64,000 nucleotides of DNA from Pseudonocardia sp. DSM 110487 (GTDB taxonomy: Bacteria; Actinomycetota; Actinomycetes; Mycobacteriales; Pseudonocardiaceae): NCBI RefSeq assembly GCF_019468565.1, contig NZ_CP080522.1:1-64000 (forward strand). The letters are read 5' to 3'. The translations under genes and the position numbers were made by a program. Within the stretch, counting starts at the first letter, position 1, and each line of letters begins with the position of its first letter. Below, piece after piece: positions 55,177-64,000 of the stretch. The notes beneath the pieces were generated by a model, which made no database searches, had not been told where the DNA came from, and was given only the letters and a program-made list of their open reading frames with translations.

Positions 55177-57471
55177 TCAGCATTGAAGCCCTTCGTTGAT
55201 GCACTCCACGGCGGCGGCCATCACCTGCTCGGGCATTGCGTTGACGAAGTCGCCGTGGTCGGTGGCCGGATGGTGCTGCTGATCTGGGAACCCGTCGAGC
55301 GCGAAGTTGCGCCCGCCCGGCTGGTCGTAGGCGAGGATCATCCGCAGCTGCGGCACCGCGACTGAGTCGTCCGGGCATGCGCCGGTTTCTTCGTCGGGGA
55401 ACGCGATGTGCGAGCGGTGGTCCTCCGAGTCGAGGTTCTCGCCGTCCCAGCAGGACGGGAAGTCGAGCACGCGCAACAGCCGGCTCCCCTCGGGGCACAG
55501 CGGGTACTGCGTGGTGGCGCGGTCCTCGAAGCCGCGGCACGTCCACTGGGCTCGCACGTTGTCGGCCCCGTTGGTCACCGCCTTGGCGTCCCCGGTGATC
55601 ACGCGCAGCAGCTGGGGCATGGGCGAGACGGGCCCGGTCGGGTTGCCGAGGAACTGCATGACGACCTGCGAGGGCTCGAGGATTTCCCCGACGTTGCCGT
55701 CCAGGCCGCCGCCGTCTTCTCCCTCGTCGGGACCGACCTGGCTGGTGTCGCGCAGCACCGGCCAGAAGAACGTGGAGCGGTCTTCGAAGGCGCAGGTGGT
55801 CTCGGATCGCAGAAGGTCCCCGGCATCGGTGTTGGCGTCGGTTGAGACGTTGCCGATGTAGTCGTGCACGTGCTGGGCGCCGTTGACGGTCCCGGGGGCG
55901 ACGATCCAGTTGTCGGAGTTGCGCAGTGACGGCTCCGGGGGCCCGCATTGGGACACGAAGCTGCCGGTCGACCCTTGCGAGCTCGCGGCCGGCTGAGAGA
56001 AGACGGTGTTGACGTCGGCGATGTCGGTGAAGTCATTCAGCGCCGGCAGTGCGGCGTCCTCGCGGCCGGGGAAGTCCTCGGCGACGTCCTGGTCGACGTC
56101 CTGGCCGCCGTCCTGGCCGCCGTCCTGGTTTTCTTCATCGGCGTCATCGTCCTGGTTCTGGCTGGCGAGGGCCGCGGTGAGCTCGGCGCTGCGGGCGCGG
56201 CTGTCGCTGCTGCCCTCGTTGTCGGTGTTCCCGCCGTTGTTCCCGCCGTTGTTGTCGCCATTGGCGGAGTTGTCCCGGTCCTCGTCCTCGTCGCGCGATT
56301 CATCGTCGCTGTCCTGGTCGTCTTCGCGGCTGGCGACCAGGGCGAGGACCTGTTCGGGGGCGGGGTCGAGCTTGCCGAACCCGGCTGCGATCGCGGTCTC
56401 CCGGGACGAGTCCGCCGTGCCTTGCAGGACCGGGGAGGTCAGCAGAAGCGCGAGGATCGCCACGCCGAATGCGGCGGGACCGCGGCCTCGCCGACGCGTA
56501 GGGGCTCTCCGCTGGGGTGCCGCGCCGTAGCCCGCGGGCGGCGACGGTGGGGTCGGGAATGGCTGTGCTGGCCCGTGTCGGGTTGCTGGCTGGCCGGACC
56601 GAGGGCCCGCCGTCGCAGGTCCGGGCCGTCCACGGGTGAGCATGTCCACCATGGCTCCGCCGCCGATGACCGCGGCGAACGCAACGAGTGCGGCGACGTA
56701 GGAGGACATGTCGGCGTCGCGGATCGCGGAGATCACCCCGTCGAGCGGCCCGTTGCTGGCTGAGCTGCCCGCGGTGGCGTTGTTCGCGGCGAGCACGGGC
56801 GGTGGGGTTGCGGCACCCCCAGCTGCTTGAGCTGCAGCTGGGGGTGCCGCGGGGGTGGCGGGTTCAGGGAGCGCGGCGAAGTCCACCAGGCCGGTGCTCT
56901 CGAGGTACTCGTGGTGGCGGGTGACGAAGGTGGATGCGGTGGTGGCGAACTCGCGGATGAGCTCGTTGCGGGTGCCCGAGCGGACCTGGGCGATGACCGG
57001 GAGCACCTTGCCGTGGGCCAACCGGAGCAGGTTGACGGCGGTGCGGTCGTAGTCCGGCCCGGACTGCGCGGAGATCTGCTGCATCCAGCCTTGTTGGTCG
57101 GTCGAGGGTTGGCTTGGCAGGGTCACACCCAGCTGGTCGGCGTTGTCGCGGACGATCGCGTCCAGCTCGGTGTGTTCCTCCGCCAGCCGTCGCCCTACCT
57201 CCCGCACGACCTCGTTGATCGCGCGCTGCTGCATCTGTTGCCCGGTGGGGATCTCCCAGAGGCCGGCCTGGCGGACCTTGACAAGAAGGTCGACATCGGA
57301 CGGTGTGAGTGGGCCGAACTCGGTCTGGGTTTCCTGCGCGGCGGCGGCCGGCGCGGCGGGGGCTTCGGCCGCGCCGGACGCCCCGCCGGACCCGAACACT
57401 GCGATGGCCACGATGACGGCCAGTGCGAGTGCTCCGGCCCACCGCGCGGTGCGCGAGACAGGTGATCGCAC
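55177..57471 (-). CDS. DUF4142-DUF1996-like fusion, 764 aa
   Basis: Signal peptide, then a helical DUF4142-like domain (about 50-200; D-V-D-L-L-V-K-V and an E-E-H-T-E-L segment), a membrane helix, an Asp/Asn/Gly-rich disordered region (about 380-470), and a C-terminal domain with G-A-Q-H-V-H-D-Y, C-W-D-G-E-N-L-D-S-E-D-H and H-S-H-like residues typical of DUF1996. Several paired Cys suggest export. The role of both domains is unknown. Confidence 0.75.
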   Translation of the reverse strand: MRSPVSRTARWAGALALAVIVAIAVFGSGGASGAAEAPAAPAAAAQETQTEFGPLTPSDVDLLVKVRQAGLWEIPTGQQMQQRAINEVVREVGRRLAEEHTELDAIVRDNADQLGVTLPSQPSTDQQGWMQQISAQSGPDYDRTAVNLLRLAHGKVLPVIAQVRSGTRNELIREFATTASTFVTRHHEYLESTGLVDFAALPEPATPAAPPAAAQAAGGAATPPPVLAANNATAGSSASNGPLDGVISAIRDADMSSYVAALVAFAAVIGGGAMVDMLTRGRPGPATAGPRSGQPATRHGPAQPFPTPPSPPAGYGAAPQRRAPTRRRGRGPAAFGVAILALLLTSPVLQGTADSSRETAIAAGFGKLDPAPEQVLALVASREDDQDSDDESRDEDEDRDNSANGDNNGGNNGGNTDNEGSSDSRARSAELTAALASQNQDDDADEENQDGGQDGGQDVDQDVAEDFPGREDAALPALNDFTDIADVNTVFSQPAASSQGSTGSFVSQCGPPEPSLRNSDNWIVAPGTVNGAQHVHDYIGNVSTDANTDAGDLLRSETTCAFEDRSTFFWPVLRDTSQVGPDEGEDGGGLDGNVGEILEPSQVVMQFLGNPTGPVSPMPQLLRVITGDAKAVTNGADNVRAQWTCRGFEDRATTQYPLCPEGSRLLRVLDFPSCWDGENLDSEDHRSHIAFPDEETGACPDDSVAVPQLRMILAYDQPGGRNFALDGFPDQQHHPATDHGDFVNAMPEQVMAAAVECINEGLQC

Positions 57472-57491
57472 GAGTCGTCGTCCCTCCTCGT

Positions 57492-58856
57492 TCAGAACTG
57501 CTCGGTGTGGATGCGGTGCTCGGGTACGGCCAGCTCACGCAGGTTGTGCGCGATGTCGTCGACGAACCGAGGGCCCCCGCAGATGAAGTAGTCGAGAGAT
57601 CCGCGCAGTTGCCGGGGCGGCAGCACGGTCGCCAGCAGCGCGGGCCCGATGTCGCCGCGGGCTCCGCTCCAGCCCGGGGGAGGCTGGCGGACGACCTCGA
57701 CGACGGTGAGGTCGAGCCGGTGTCCCAGGTGGGCGAGTTCCTCGCGGAACAGCAGCTCACCGGGCTCCCGCGCGCCTCGCACCAGGAGCAGTGGGCGGGG
57801 GTCGCGCCGGTCGGCGAGGGTGCGCAGCATGCTCAGCATCGGTGTGATCCCGACACCGGCGGCGATCATTGCGGTGCCGGATGCGGGTTGGGGGAGCAGG
57901 TCGAGGCTGCATGATCCATACGGGCCGTCGATCCACACCGGGGTGCCGGGCGGCAGGTTCCGCAGCACGGTCCCGAAGTCGCCTGTGGAGCGCACCGTGA
58001 ATTCGCAGCCGCCGCCTGCTGCCGAGGAGGCGATGGTGAACGGGTGCTCTTCGCCGCCTGCCTTGGCGAGGCGCAGCCAGGCGAACTGGCCGGGGGCGAA
58101 CTTCAGCGGGGCGCTGCGGGGGTCGAGCACCAGGGTGCAGACGCTGTCGGAGTCGTGCCGGACCTCGCGCACGACGTGCTCGCTGGAGCGCCGGGCGGAC
58201 AGCGCGCGGTGTGCCAGGCCGGCGGTGAGAACCACGGCCAACGCGACCAGCACCCAGCGCATGGCGGCGTCGCGGACCAGGTCACTGATCAGCCACACGT
58301 GCAGGGCGGACAGTGCGATCGCCGCGATTCCCAGCACGAGGTGCGCCCAGCGCCACAGCTCGTAGTCGCGGCGGACCCGATGGCGGAGCACACCGAGCGC
58401 GATGACACCGGCGAGTGCGATCGACGCGGCAGTGGCCGCGCGGGCCCGCGGCGGCGCCTGGACCCAGGTGAGCAGCAGCAGGTTGTTCCGGTCGGCGGCG
58501 ATGACGACGGCGATGTGCAGCAACACGCTGCCGGCAGTGAGGACTCCCAGGGCGCGGTGCATCGTGGTCAGCGCGGTGATGCCGGCGGCCCGCGATAGCG
58601 CCCGCAGCCGGCACATCAGCACGACGGTGCACACCATCGCGGCGAGCGCGAACAGGCCGGTGATGTCGGTCAGTTGGTCCCACACCGGGGCCGACTCGAC
58701 GAGGAACAGGCGCGCCAGGAGGGGGCCGAGCAGGAGCACGGCGAACCCGGCCAGCCAGCGGTGTACCAGCCGGGCGGCTCCGCCGGCCGCGGCGACCGAG
58801 CCTGGGACCATTCCGGCTGGGGAGAGCGCCGCGGGGCGCGGGCCACGGATGCTCAT
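57492..58856 (-). CDS. Ferric-reductase-like transmembrane flavoprotein
   Basis: 454 residues. Six membrane helices in the first half with conserved His (H-x-x-L-G-V, A-L-H-V-W) for haem. A ferredoxin-reductase module follows: H-P-F-T-I-A-S-S (FAD), G-V-G-I-T-P-M-L (NAD) and F-I-C-G-G-P. It may supply electrons to envelope metals or cupredoxin; it sits between the DUF1996-like gene and the cupredoxin. Confidence 0.8.
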   Translation of the reverse strand: MSIRGPRPAALSPAGMVPGSVAAAGGAARLVHRWLAGFAVLLLGPLLARLFLVESAPVWDQLTDITGLFALAAMVCTVVLMCRLRALSRAAGITALTTMHRALGVLTAGSVLLHIAVVIAADRNNLLLLTWVQAPPRARAATAASIALAGVIALGVLRHRVRRDYELWRWAHLVLGIAAIALSALHVWLISDLVRDAAMRWVLVALAVVLTAGLAHRALSARRSSEHVVREVRHDSDSVCTLVLDPRSAPLKFAPGQFAWLRLAKAGGEEHPFTIASSAAGGGCEFTVRSTGDFGTVLRNLPPGTPVWIDGPYGSCSLDLLPQPASGTAMIAAGVGITPMLSMLRTLADRRDPRPLLLVRGAREPGELLFREELAHLGHRLDLTVVEVVRQPPPGWSGARGDIGPALLATVLPPRQLRGSLDYFICGGPRFVDDIAHNLRELAVPEHRIHTEQF

Positions 58857-58943
58857 GTCGGCCTGCTCGGGAAGTCTGCTGCCGCGGAGCACCGAGTGGC
58901 TGCTGGAGGACTGCTCGCGCCCGGTTGCGGGCTCGTCGCTGGG

Positions 58944-59804
58944 TCAGTAGCCATCGCCGGACCCGTGGCCCGAGCTTGTTCCCTGCGCGTCGGCCGCTCC
59001 GCGATCGCTGCGCTCGGCGTCGCCGTTCTTCGAGGAGCTCGTCGGTGTGCCGCTCGAGTCGCTGCCGCCGCCGCTGCGGTCACGGCTGCCGTTGCCGTTC
59101 TGGTTGCTGCCGTTCTGGTTGCTGCCGTTCTGGTTGCTGCCGTTCTGGTCGCTGCTGTTCTTGCCGCCGCCGCGGCGGTCGCCGCCGGAGCTGTCCTCGA
59201 CGATGAGGGTCCCGGTCATCTCCGGGTGCAGCGTGCAGGTGAACTCGTAGCGGCCGGGCGTGTCCGGCGCGGTGAAGGTGGCGCTCTCGCCGGTGGCGAG
59301 GTTGGGGGTCTTGAACGCGCTGTTGGTCGCGGTCGCGTTGTGTGTCGCGGAGTCGAGGTTCTTGACCTCGACGGTGGCGCCGGGCACCACTGTGATCGGT
59401 TGACCGAAGGCGAAGTTGTCGATGGTGATCGACCCGGTACTGGTGGGTTCGGTCGACTCGTCGTCGGCGTTGTTTCCGCCCGTGTCCTCGGGGTTGTTGT
59501 CGCCGCCGGCGTCCTCGGAGTTGTTGTTGCCGCCGGCATCGGCCGACGCAAGGTCGTCGGGGTCGATACCCAGCGCGTCGATCAGCTGCTGCATGGCGTC
59601 GAGGACTCCGGCGTCGGTGTTGGTGGCCTCCCCGGCTGGCGGACTGCCGTCGGCGGCGCTGCCTTCGGAGGTGAGCACGGCCTCCGCTGAGGATGTCTCC
59701 GGCGGCGGCGCGCCGCCGCGCTCGCCGAAGACCATGACGAGGAACACCGCGGCGGCGGCGAGGGTGGCCGCAGCGATCCACTTTCGGCTCTTGATCGGAT
59801 CCAT
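58944..59804 (-). CDS. Anchored cupredoxin with long linkers
   Basis: 286 residues. N-terminal membrane anchor (about 9-26), an acidic Asn/Asp-rich spacer, then a plastocyanin-like domain (about 120-205) with His (A-T-H-N-A), Cys and His/Met (C-T-L-H-P-E-M) as type 1 copper ligands. The tail contains four N-Q-N-G-S repeats. Probably an electron carrier of the outer face. Confidence 0.78.
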   Translation of the reverse strand: MDPIKSRKWIAAATLAAAAVFLVMVFGERGGAPPPETSSAEAVLTSEGSAADGSPPAGEATNTDAGVLDAMQQLIDALGIDPDDLASADAGGNNNSEDAGGDNNPEDTGGNNADDESTEPTSTGSITIDNFAFGQPITVVPGATVEVKNLDSATHNATATNSAFKTPNLATGESATFTAPDTPGRYEFTCTLHPEMTGTLIVEDSSGGDRRGGGKNSSDQNGSNQNGSNQNGSNQNGNGSRDRSGGGSDSSGTPTSSSKNGDAERSDRGAADAQGTSSGHGSGDGY

Positions 59805-59923
59805 CGCTATCGCCCCTGGCTCCTCGGACCATCCACAACGAGAGATGAACAGGTCATCGATGTCCGATATCGAGGATGGCTCGGTGGTGGGTGGGTTGCG
59901 CTGAACATTCAGATCGCCAGCCC

Positions 59924-61273
59924 TCAGCCCGCACCCGGCGGGATCGCAGGTGGCCCGGCCGGCGACGGGCTCGGAACGCCGAAGCCGTCCGCGACGTGGG
60001 CAGCCAGCAGGTACCAGGCGTCGCGGGTCTCGCTCTGCCACAGCCCCGGGTTGATCCGGCCTCCGGTGGCCAGGTGCGGATCGGGCGGGATGTCGACGAC
60101 GGCACGGCAGCGGGCCGCGAAGTGAGATCGGATGAGGGTGCGGTCGACGTCGGGGCTGTGTCGGTCGCCGCACAGCACGACCACGGCCTGCTCGGCGGCG
60201 GCGCGGTAGCCCTCGTCTACCAGGAAGGAGAGGGTGCGGCTGGCCCGGTTGGCGCCGTCGACGGTGGGGGAGCCGACCACGACGAGGCTGTGTGCGGTGC
60301 GCAGCGTCGCCTCCATCGCCGAGTGCACCATGCCGGTGCCCGAGTCGGTGATGATGATGTTGTAGAAGCGGTTGAGCAGCGAGGTGACTTCGAGGTATTC
60401 ATCGGCGCTGAACGCCTCACCCATCGCCGGTTCCTGCTCGCTGCCGAGCACATGTAGCCGGCCGGCCGCCCGGACGTAGCGGGTGATCTCCGCGACCGAC
60501 TCGAGGTTGGGCATGTCCTCGTAGAGATCCCGCACCGTCGTCCCGCCGGGTCCGGTGAGGCGTTCCGACAACGTGCCCGCGTCCGGGTTGGCGTCCAATG
60601 CGACAACCCGGTCGCCGCGCAGCTCGGCGAACACCAGCCCCAGGCTGGCGGCCACGGTGGTCTTCCCGACGCCGCCTTTGACGGAGATGACGGCGACCCG
60701 GTGCGGCGCCGGCAGCGGCCGGCGGATGCGGTGGATCAGCTCGAGCCGGGCCGCTTCCTGGGGGCTCTGCCCTGGGTTGATCCGCCCTCCGGACGCGGCG
60801 TAGACCGCGAGCCTCCAGCCCTCGGTCGGGGCCGGACGTTGCTGCCGCACCAGTGCCTCGTCGGTGAGGAGGTCGCCGGCGCTCACGCCGAAGTCGTAGC
60901 CCTGCCCGGGTGGCAAGCCCGGCGCCAGCACCGCCGGCGGCTCGGCCGGTGCCAGCCGGCCCCAGTCTGGCCGCGGCGCGCCCATCACCGCGGCGGAGTC
61001 GGGATCCCAGTCGCCGGGCTCATACGGCGGCTGACTCCCCGGCTGGGGCCAGACCTGGGCGGGGAACACCGTCTGCGCGGGTAGCGGCTGGGTGGGCTGA
61101 TCCTCTGCGAGATGCTGGCGAAGCAGCGGCGGAAGCAGCGATCCCGCCGCGGGAGCCGGCCAACCGCGCGTCTGGCGCTTCCCGAGGGGGGTCGGGGCGG
61201 CCGGGCGCGAACCGGCCGGATCCCCACCGTGCGGGTCTGGCACCGGGGGTGGACTGTGGGACTGCACGCTCAT
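59924..61273 (-). CDS. MinD/ParA-like ATPase with Pro-rich N-terminus
   Basis: 449 residues. A disordered Pro/Gln/Ala-rich N-terminus (about 1-170), then VKGGVGKTT (about 200-208), V-A-L-D-A-N-P-D-A and a later I-I-I-T-D-S-G-T-G. This resembles EspI-type ATPases of type VII secretion loci more than plasmid ParA, because the Walker A' and Walker B contexts differ. No type VII genes are seen, so its partner is unknown. Confidence 0.75.
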   Translation of the reverse strand: MSVQSHSPPPVPDPHGGDPAGSRPAAPTPLGKRQTRGWPAPAAGSLLPPLLRQHLAEDQPTQPLPAQTVFPAQVWPQPGSQPPYEPGDWDPDSAAVMGAPRPDWGRLAPAEPPAVLAPGLPPGQGYDFGVSAGDLLTDEALVRQQRPAPTEGWRLAVYAASGGRINPGQSPQEAARLELIHRIRRPLPAPHRVAVISVKGGVGKTTVAASLGLVFAELRGDRVVALDANPDAGTLSERLTGPGGTTVRDLYEDMPNLESVAEITRYVRAAGRLHVLGSEQEPAMGEAFSADEYLEVTSLLNRFYNIIITDSGTGMVHSAMEATLRTAHSLVVVGSPTVDGANRASRTLSFLVDEGYRAAAEQAVVVLCGDRHSPDVDRTLIRSHFAARCRAVVDIPPDPHLATGGRINPGLWQSETRDAWYLLAAHVADGFGVPSPSPAGPPAIPPGAG

Positions 61274-62094
61274 GAGCTCGGGGCTCCACCGCGGTGACCG
61301 GCCAGATCGAGGATCGGCAGAACCGGCGGCACGACGATGACCTCGCGCAGGTCCACCCGCCAGCGCTCCTCGACCTCGAACACAGGGATGAGCAGCTCGT
61401 ACCAGTAGCTCTCCAGCGCCTCCCAGTCCGGATCCGCGGGTGCCGGCGCCGCGGCGGGGAACGGGAGCACGTCGGTGGTGTCGCGGCCGATCGCCGCGCC
61501 GGCACCGATACGACGGAACGGGGTCACCCGGACTCGAACATGCACCAGTAGCCGGTTGCCGAGCGTGTTGAGGCGCACGACCGTGCCGGACAGCGCGAGC
61601 TCGGCGCGCTGTCGGCCCCGACCCGACCAGCCGGCGGCGGCGAGCTGCTCCTCGCGGGTGTTCGGCGCGACGTACGGGGCCAACGCGCGGCCCCGCCGGC
61701 CCGGGTCGGTCTCGTCCCAGGACAGGAAATCGACCCCGAATGCGGCGGCGACCGCGGAGGCGTCCGCCGCCGCATCGGCGCGGGGAGCAGGGCCTGTGGG
61801 GAGGGCACGGGGCGGCGTTCGCCTCGTGGGCAGTTCCTGCGCGCGGCGGTCACCGGGCTGCGCGGCCGCCGGTCCGGACCAGGCGGGCGCGCCGACGGGT
61901 GCCGACGGCCGCGCATGGGGTGCCGACGCCCCGGGCGGCGACAGCAGCGGCGGATGCCGATGGGCGGCCGGAACTGCGCCGGGCGCGAGCGGCCCGACGT
62001 GTGGGTGACTGCCCGGCGGAGGCACATTCCGATCTCGCCGCATTGGCCAGCGTCGCCGAGACTCGCCGCGACCTGCCTGGTTGTCGGCGCTCAT
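61270..62094 (-). CDS. Hypothetical protein, 274 aa
   Basis: Pro/Arg/Ala-rich disordered first half and a compact alpha/beta second half (about 120-270). Coupled by ATGA to the ATPase and to the secreted gene upstream. Possibly a partner of the ATPase. Confidence 0.7.
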   Translation of the reverse strand: MSADNQAGRGESRRRWPMRRDRNVPPPGSHPHVGPLAPGAVPAAHRHPPLLSPPGASAPHARPSAPVGAPAWSGPAAAQPGDRRAQELPTRRTPPRALPTGPAPRADAAADASAVAAAFGVDFLSWDETDPGRRGRALAPYVAPNTREEQLAAAGWSGRGRQRAELALSGTVVRLNTLGNRLLVHVRVRVTPFRRIGAGAAIGRDTTDVLPFPAAAPAPADPDWEALESYWYELLIPVFEVEERWRVDLREVIVVPPVLPILDLAGHRGGAPSS

Positions 62095-62978
62095 CGCGTT
62101 CCGGCGCCGCTGGTGCGGTCGAGCACGGACCCGATCGACGCGTCCTGCGACGCATCGTCGGTGTCGGGCTCGTCCTGCCTGGTCCGGCCGGTGCCCCGCT
62201 GACCGTCGCCGCCGAGGTCCTCCGACCGTGCGGTGGTGCGGTCGCGCTGGAGCACGCCGTCGCGCACGTTGATCACCGACTCCGATTCGCGATCAACCTC
62301 CGACGCGCCATCCTCGAGGTCGGCACAGGCGGAGTCGGCGGCAGATCGGCTGCGCGCGGAGTCCCGCTCGTCGAGCTCGTTCTGTGTCGACCCGGTCCGC
62401 GACTGCCCGGATCCGCCGGTGAGCTGGCTGTCGAGCAGCGCAGCGCCACGATCTGATCTGTCCACACCGGACCGGGCAGTCGGGCGGCGGTCGAGACCCG
62501 ACACGGGATCCGATTCCTCATCCGATTCGACGCCCAGGTCGACGATCTCCTCGCGGCGCCGGTCCGTGCCGGACACGGTGATCCCGGCGGCGCGCAGCGC
62601 GGCTTCCAGTCGCTGGGCGTCGGGATCGTCGCTTCCGGCCACGGCCGCGGCGAGCTCCTGGGCCAATGCCTCGATCGCCTGCTCCCGCGAGGCGGCCTGC
62701 TCGATGTCGTCGTCGGTGCGCCCGAGCGCATCGAGACTGTCGGAAGAGCGGCCGCGCTCTGACACCGCGGTGGGGTCGGTGGTTCCCCGCCGCTCCGCTG
62801 CGCGGTTGTCGAGCGCATCCCGGTCATCCGCGGCCGAGAGGTCGTCGGCGCCGAACCTGCACTCCGGGGTGACAACCTGCGATGACGGATCCTGAGCGAG
62901 GGCGGCCGGGCCGGAGACGGGACCAGCGGCAACACCGGCCGCGGTCATTGCGGCGAGCAAGAAGCTTCCTGCATCCAT
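62091..62978 (-). CDS. Secreted Asp/Arg/Ser-rich protein
   Basis: Signal peptide (about 1-28, ending A-L-A-Q) followed by 260 residues of highly charged, low-complexity sequence rich in Asp, Arg, Ser and Glu, with no fold recognised. ATG 62978 or GTG 62996. Overlaps 61270-62094 by ATGA. Confidence 0.65.
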   Translation of the reverse strand: MDAGSFLLAAMTAAGVAAGPVSGPAALAQDPSSQVVTPECRFGADDLSAADDRDALDNRAAERRGTTDPTAVSERGRSSDSLDALGRTDDDIEQAASREQAIEALAQELAAAVAGSDDPDAQRLEAALRAAGITVSGTDRRREEIVDLGVESDEESDPVSGLDRRPTARSGVDRSDRGAALLDSQLTGGSGQSRTGSTQNELDERDSARSRSAADSACADLEDGASEVDRESESVINVRDGVLQRDRTTARSEDLGGDGQRGTGRTRQDEPDTDDASQDASIGSVLDRTSGAGTR

Positions 62979-63013
62979 GATCAGCGCCAGCCTCACTAGT
63001 AGATGGCAATGAT

Positions 63014-63490
63014 CTAGTCATCCTCTACTGAGGATGAGCCGGTGTCAACGGTCGCAGCCCGGCCGGAGGTCCGACGGGGCGTCCGCGGCCGGCGAGCCGC
63101 GGCGGCGTAGCGGTCGATCATCGACGCAAGAACGGCCGCCGTATCAGGACGAAGGCGAGCAAACTCGAGCGCCAACTCGGCGACGTGCCCCGGCAGGTGC
63201 TTCATCAGGTGCAGGTCCGCCTGGACCCTGTCTTGTGCGCCAGCCCCGAGCAGTAGCCCTGGCGGGACCCGGAGCATCTGAGCGGCGTCTGCCAGCTCGC
63301 CGACCGTCATCGTGCCGACATCGCCGACATCGCCGACCTCGAAGTCGACGGCAGGGTCTGGGACGACAGCAGGCTGTTCAGGTCGGGACTGGGCCGGGAT
63401 CGCGGCGCGCGGCGCGATCGACCTCCACGGGGTCGCGAACGTGTCGTCGCCACCGGTCTCCCGATGGGAGGGTCGATGCGTCCTGCTCAT
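63014..63490 (-). CDS. Hypothetical protein, 158 aa
   Basis: Basic disordered start, then V-G-E-L-A-D-A-A-Q-M-L-R and helical segments resembling a degenerate helix-turn-helix, and a basic tail. GGGAGGACG site; ATGA-coupled to the 40-aa frame upstream. Its 3' end overlaps the shared operator-like palindrome at 63018-63037. Function unknown. Confidence 0.65.
   Translation of the reverse strand: MSRTHRPSHRETGGDDTFATPWRSIAPRAAIPAQSRPEQPAVVPDPAVDFEVGDVGDVGTMTVGELADAAQMLRVPPGLLLGAGAQDRVQADLHLMKHLPGHVAELALEFARLRPDTAAVLASMIDRYAAAARRPRTPRRTSGRAATVDTGSSSVEDD
63018..63037. promoter_or_regulatory. Palindrome shared with 42825 region
   Basis: TCATCCTC and GAGGATGA pair around TACT. The first 13 bp are identical to 42825-42837 upstream of the EspR-like regulator's divergent gene. 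Confidence 0.55.
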
Positions 63491-63609
63491 CTGCGTCCTC
63501 CCTCTGCGAACGCCGCCCCGGACCTGCAGCGGGGACCGCACACGGCGCGCAGGCGTCCTGCAGCGATCACGCGGCGATCTCTGGCGGCGTCTGCTCGGAT
63601 GTCGTCCAC
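63487..63609 (-). CDS. 40-aa basic peptide
   Basis: GTG with a GAGGGACGC site and good GC3; two Cys. Stop overlaps the start of 63014-63490 (ATGA). Confidence 0.5.
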   Translation of the reverse strand: MDDIRADAARDRRVIAAGRLRAVCGPRCRSGAAFAEGGRR

Positions 63610-63886
63610 TGCGTCCCTCGGGGATGGGCTTCAGGGCTCGATCGTGGGCGCGCACGAAGCCCACGTAGCGTGTATATCAGGCAAGGATCGAAGACGAAAC
63701 CTCTACTGACAGTTGATTTCACCTGTTGAGGGCGACCCCCTCTCGCCCTGGCTGATCTCGACGCAGCCGCGGCTGCGGTCGGCGTTGACCCGGCCGTAGC
63801 CCTCGATCAACGGTCATGAATAGGCTCGCTGGCCAAAGCTGGCGCCTCGACGACCCCGCGGCGCCGACTATCGGATCGGATAACTG
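63610..63886. other. Divergent intergenic region
   Basis: Contains CCTCTACTGA (63700-63709), a partial third copy of the EspR-like site, close to the GATATA-like -10 of the minus-strand operon. No gene is seen. Confidence 0.45.
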
Positions 63887-64000
63887 ATGATCAACTCCAT
63901 GGGAGGTGCGCGCCGAGACCCGGCAGCGTCCTCTGTTGCTCCCCCTCGCCTCGATGACGATTGGGTCGTCCCGACCGCGCTGTTCGACGACGACGACGCC
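63887..64000 (+). CDS. Partial CDS running off the window
   Basis: An open frame from ATG 63887 (or 63899) with strong GC3 and no stop by the end of the window; Asp-rich at its visible end. Divergent from the envelope island across a candidate operator. Family not recognisable from 38 codons. Confidence 0.5.
   Translation, partial: MINSMGGARRDPAASSVAPPRLDDDWVVPTALFDDDDA

Noticed and set aside
55948..56763. Plus-strand frame antisense to the DUF4142/DUF1996-like gene
   Set aside because: Antisense of the Asp-rich linker of a 764-aa gene with recognisable domains; no independent support.
59924..61273. ATPase as a third plasmid partition ParA
   Set aside because: Pro-rich N-terminus and membrane-island context fit EspI-like ATPases better, though the matter is open.

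Overview
The window is GC-rich actinobacterial DNA, with G or C in almost every third codon position, leaderless or strong Shine-Dalgarno starts, and dense NTGA stop-start overlaps. Gene content points to a large conjugative plasmid or integrative element rather than core chromosome. It has a ParA/ParB pair with its own palindromic centromere-like sites, a second ParA-type ATPase with a basic partner, an ArdC-type anti-restriction protein, a DpdA/TGT-like base-exchange enzyme, a MazF-like toxin pair, a broken tyrosine recombinase and dozens of small unknown genes. I saw no rRNA, tRNA, CRISPR array, replication initiator or mating-pore gene. A Pseudonocardia-like host is a guess from the style of the genes.

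Layout. 1-1330 is non-coding and repeat-rich (perfect inverted repeats, six GTGACCGAAA direct repeats, a 35-bp repeat pair): a candidate origin, centromere or transfer locus. 1331-18896 holds short operons of small proteins, mostly on the minus strand. 18998-21597 is the parAB locus with five 13-bp palindromes ATTACGnCGTAAT. 21675-31241 is accessory DNA: small coupled operons, the DpdA-like gene, ArdC, zinc-finger proteins, the integrase relic, the toxin-antitoxin pair and a DUF3846-like protein. 31332-34553 is a four-gene unit encoding a 21-aa leader peptide, a WGR-domain protein, a MoxR-type AAA+ ATPase and a metallopeptidase-vWA protein. 34828-40582 is a long plus-strand operon ending in a regulator, a lipoprotein and an HEAGH protein. 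40652-42767 carries the second ParA system and an EspR-like regulator. 42906-48885 returns to small-gene arrays. 49173-63609 is an envelope island: membrane proteins, CopD, CopC, a secreted serine protease, an acidic repeat protein, a DUF4142/DUF1996-like fusion, a ferric-reductase-like protein, a cupredoxin, a MinD/ParA-like ATPase and secreted or unknown proteins.

The small-gene operons look like one regulon. About twenty promoters share a -35 near TTGACG, a 17-bp spacer ending in CGC, and a -10 TAnnnT followed by an AGACA-like start. Many also carry two or three tandem 8-bp units of the form ACGTnAAn over or beside the -35. Several transcripts are predicted to be leaderless, the start codon lying exactly 7 nt after the -10. 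Within operons genes are joined by ATGA, GTGA or TGATG overlaps, and in several places apparently by CTGA.

The strongest candidates for something undescribed are the WGR/MoxR/metallopeptidase-vWA unit, the octamer promoter regulon, the DpdA-like enzyme on a mobile element, and a tandem structured RNA at 10412-10541 with compensatory changes between its two copies. Several small genes show single-base frame breaks or in-frame stops, so either the element is decaying or the assembly has small indels there.
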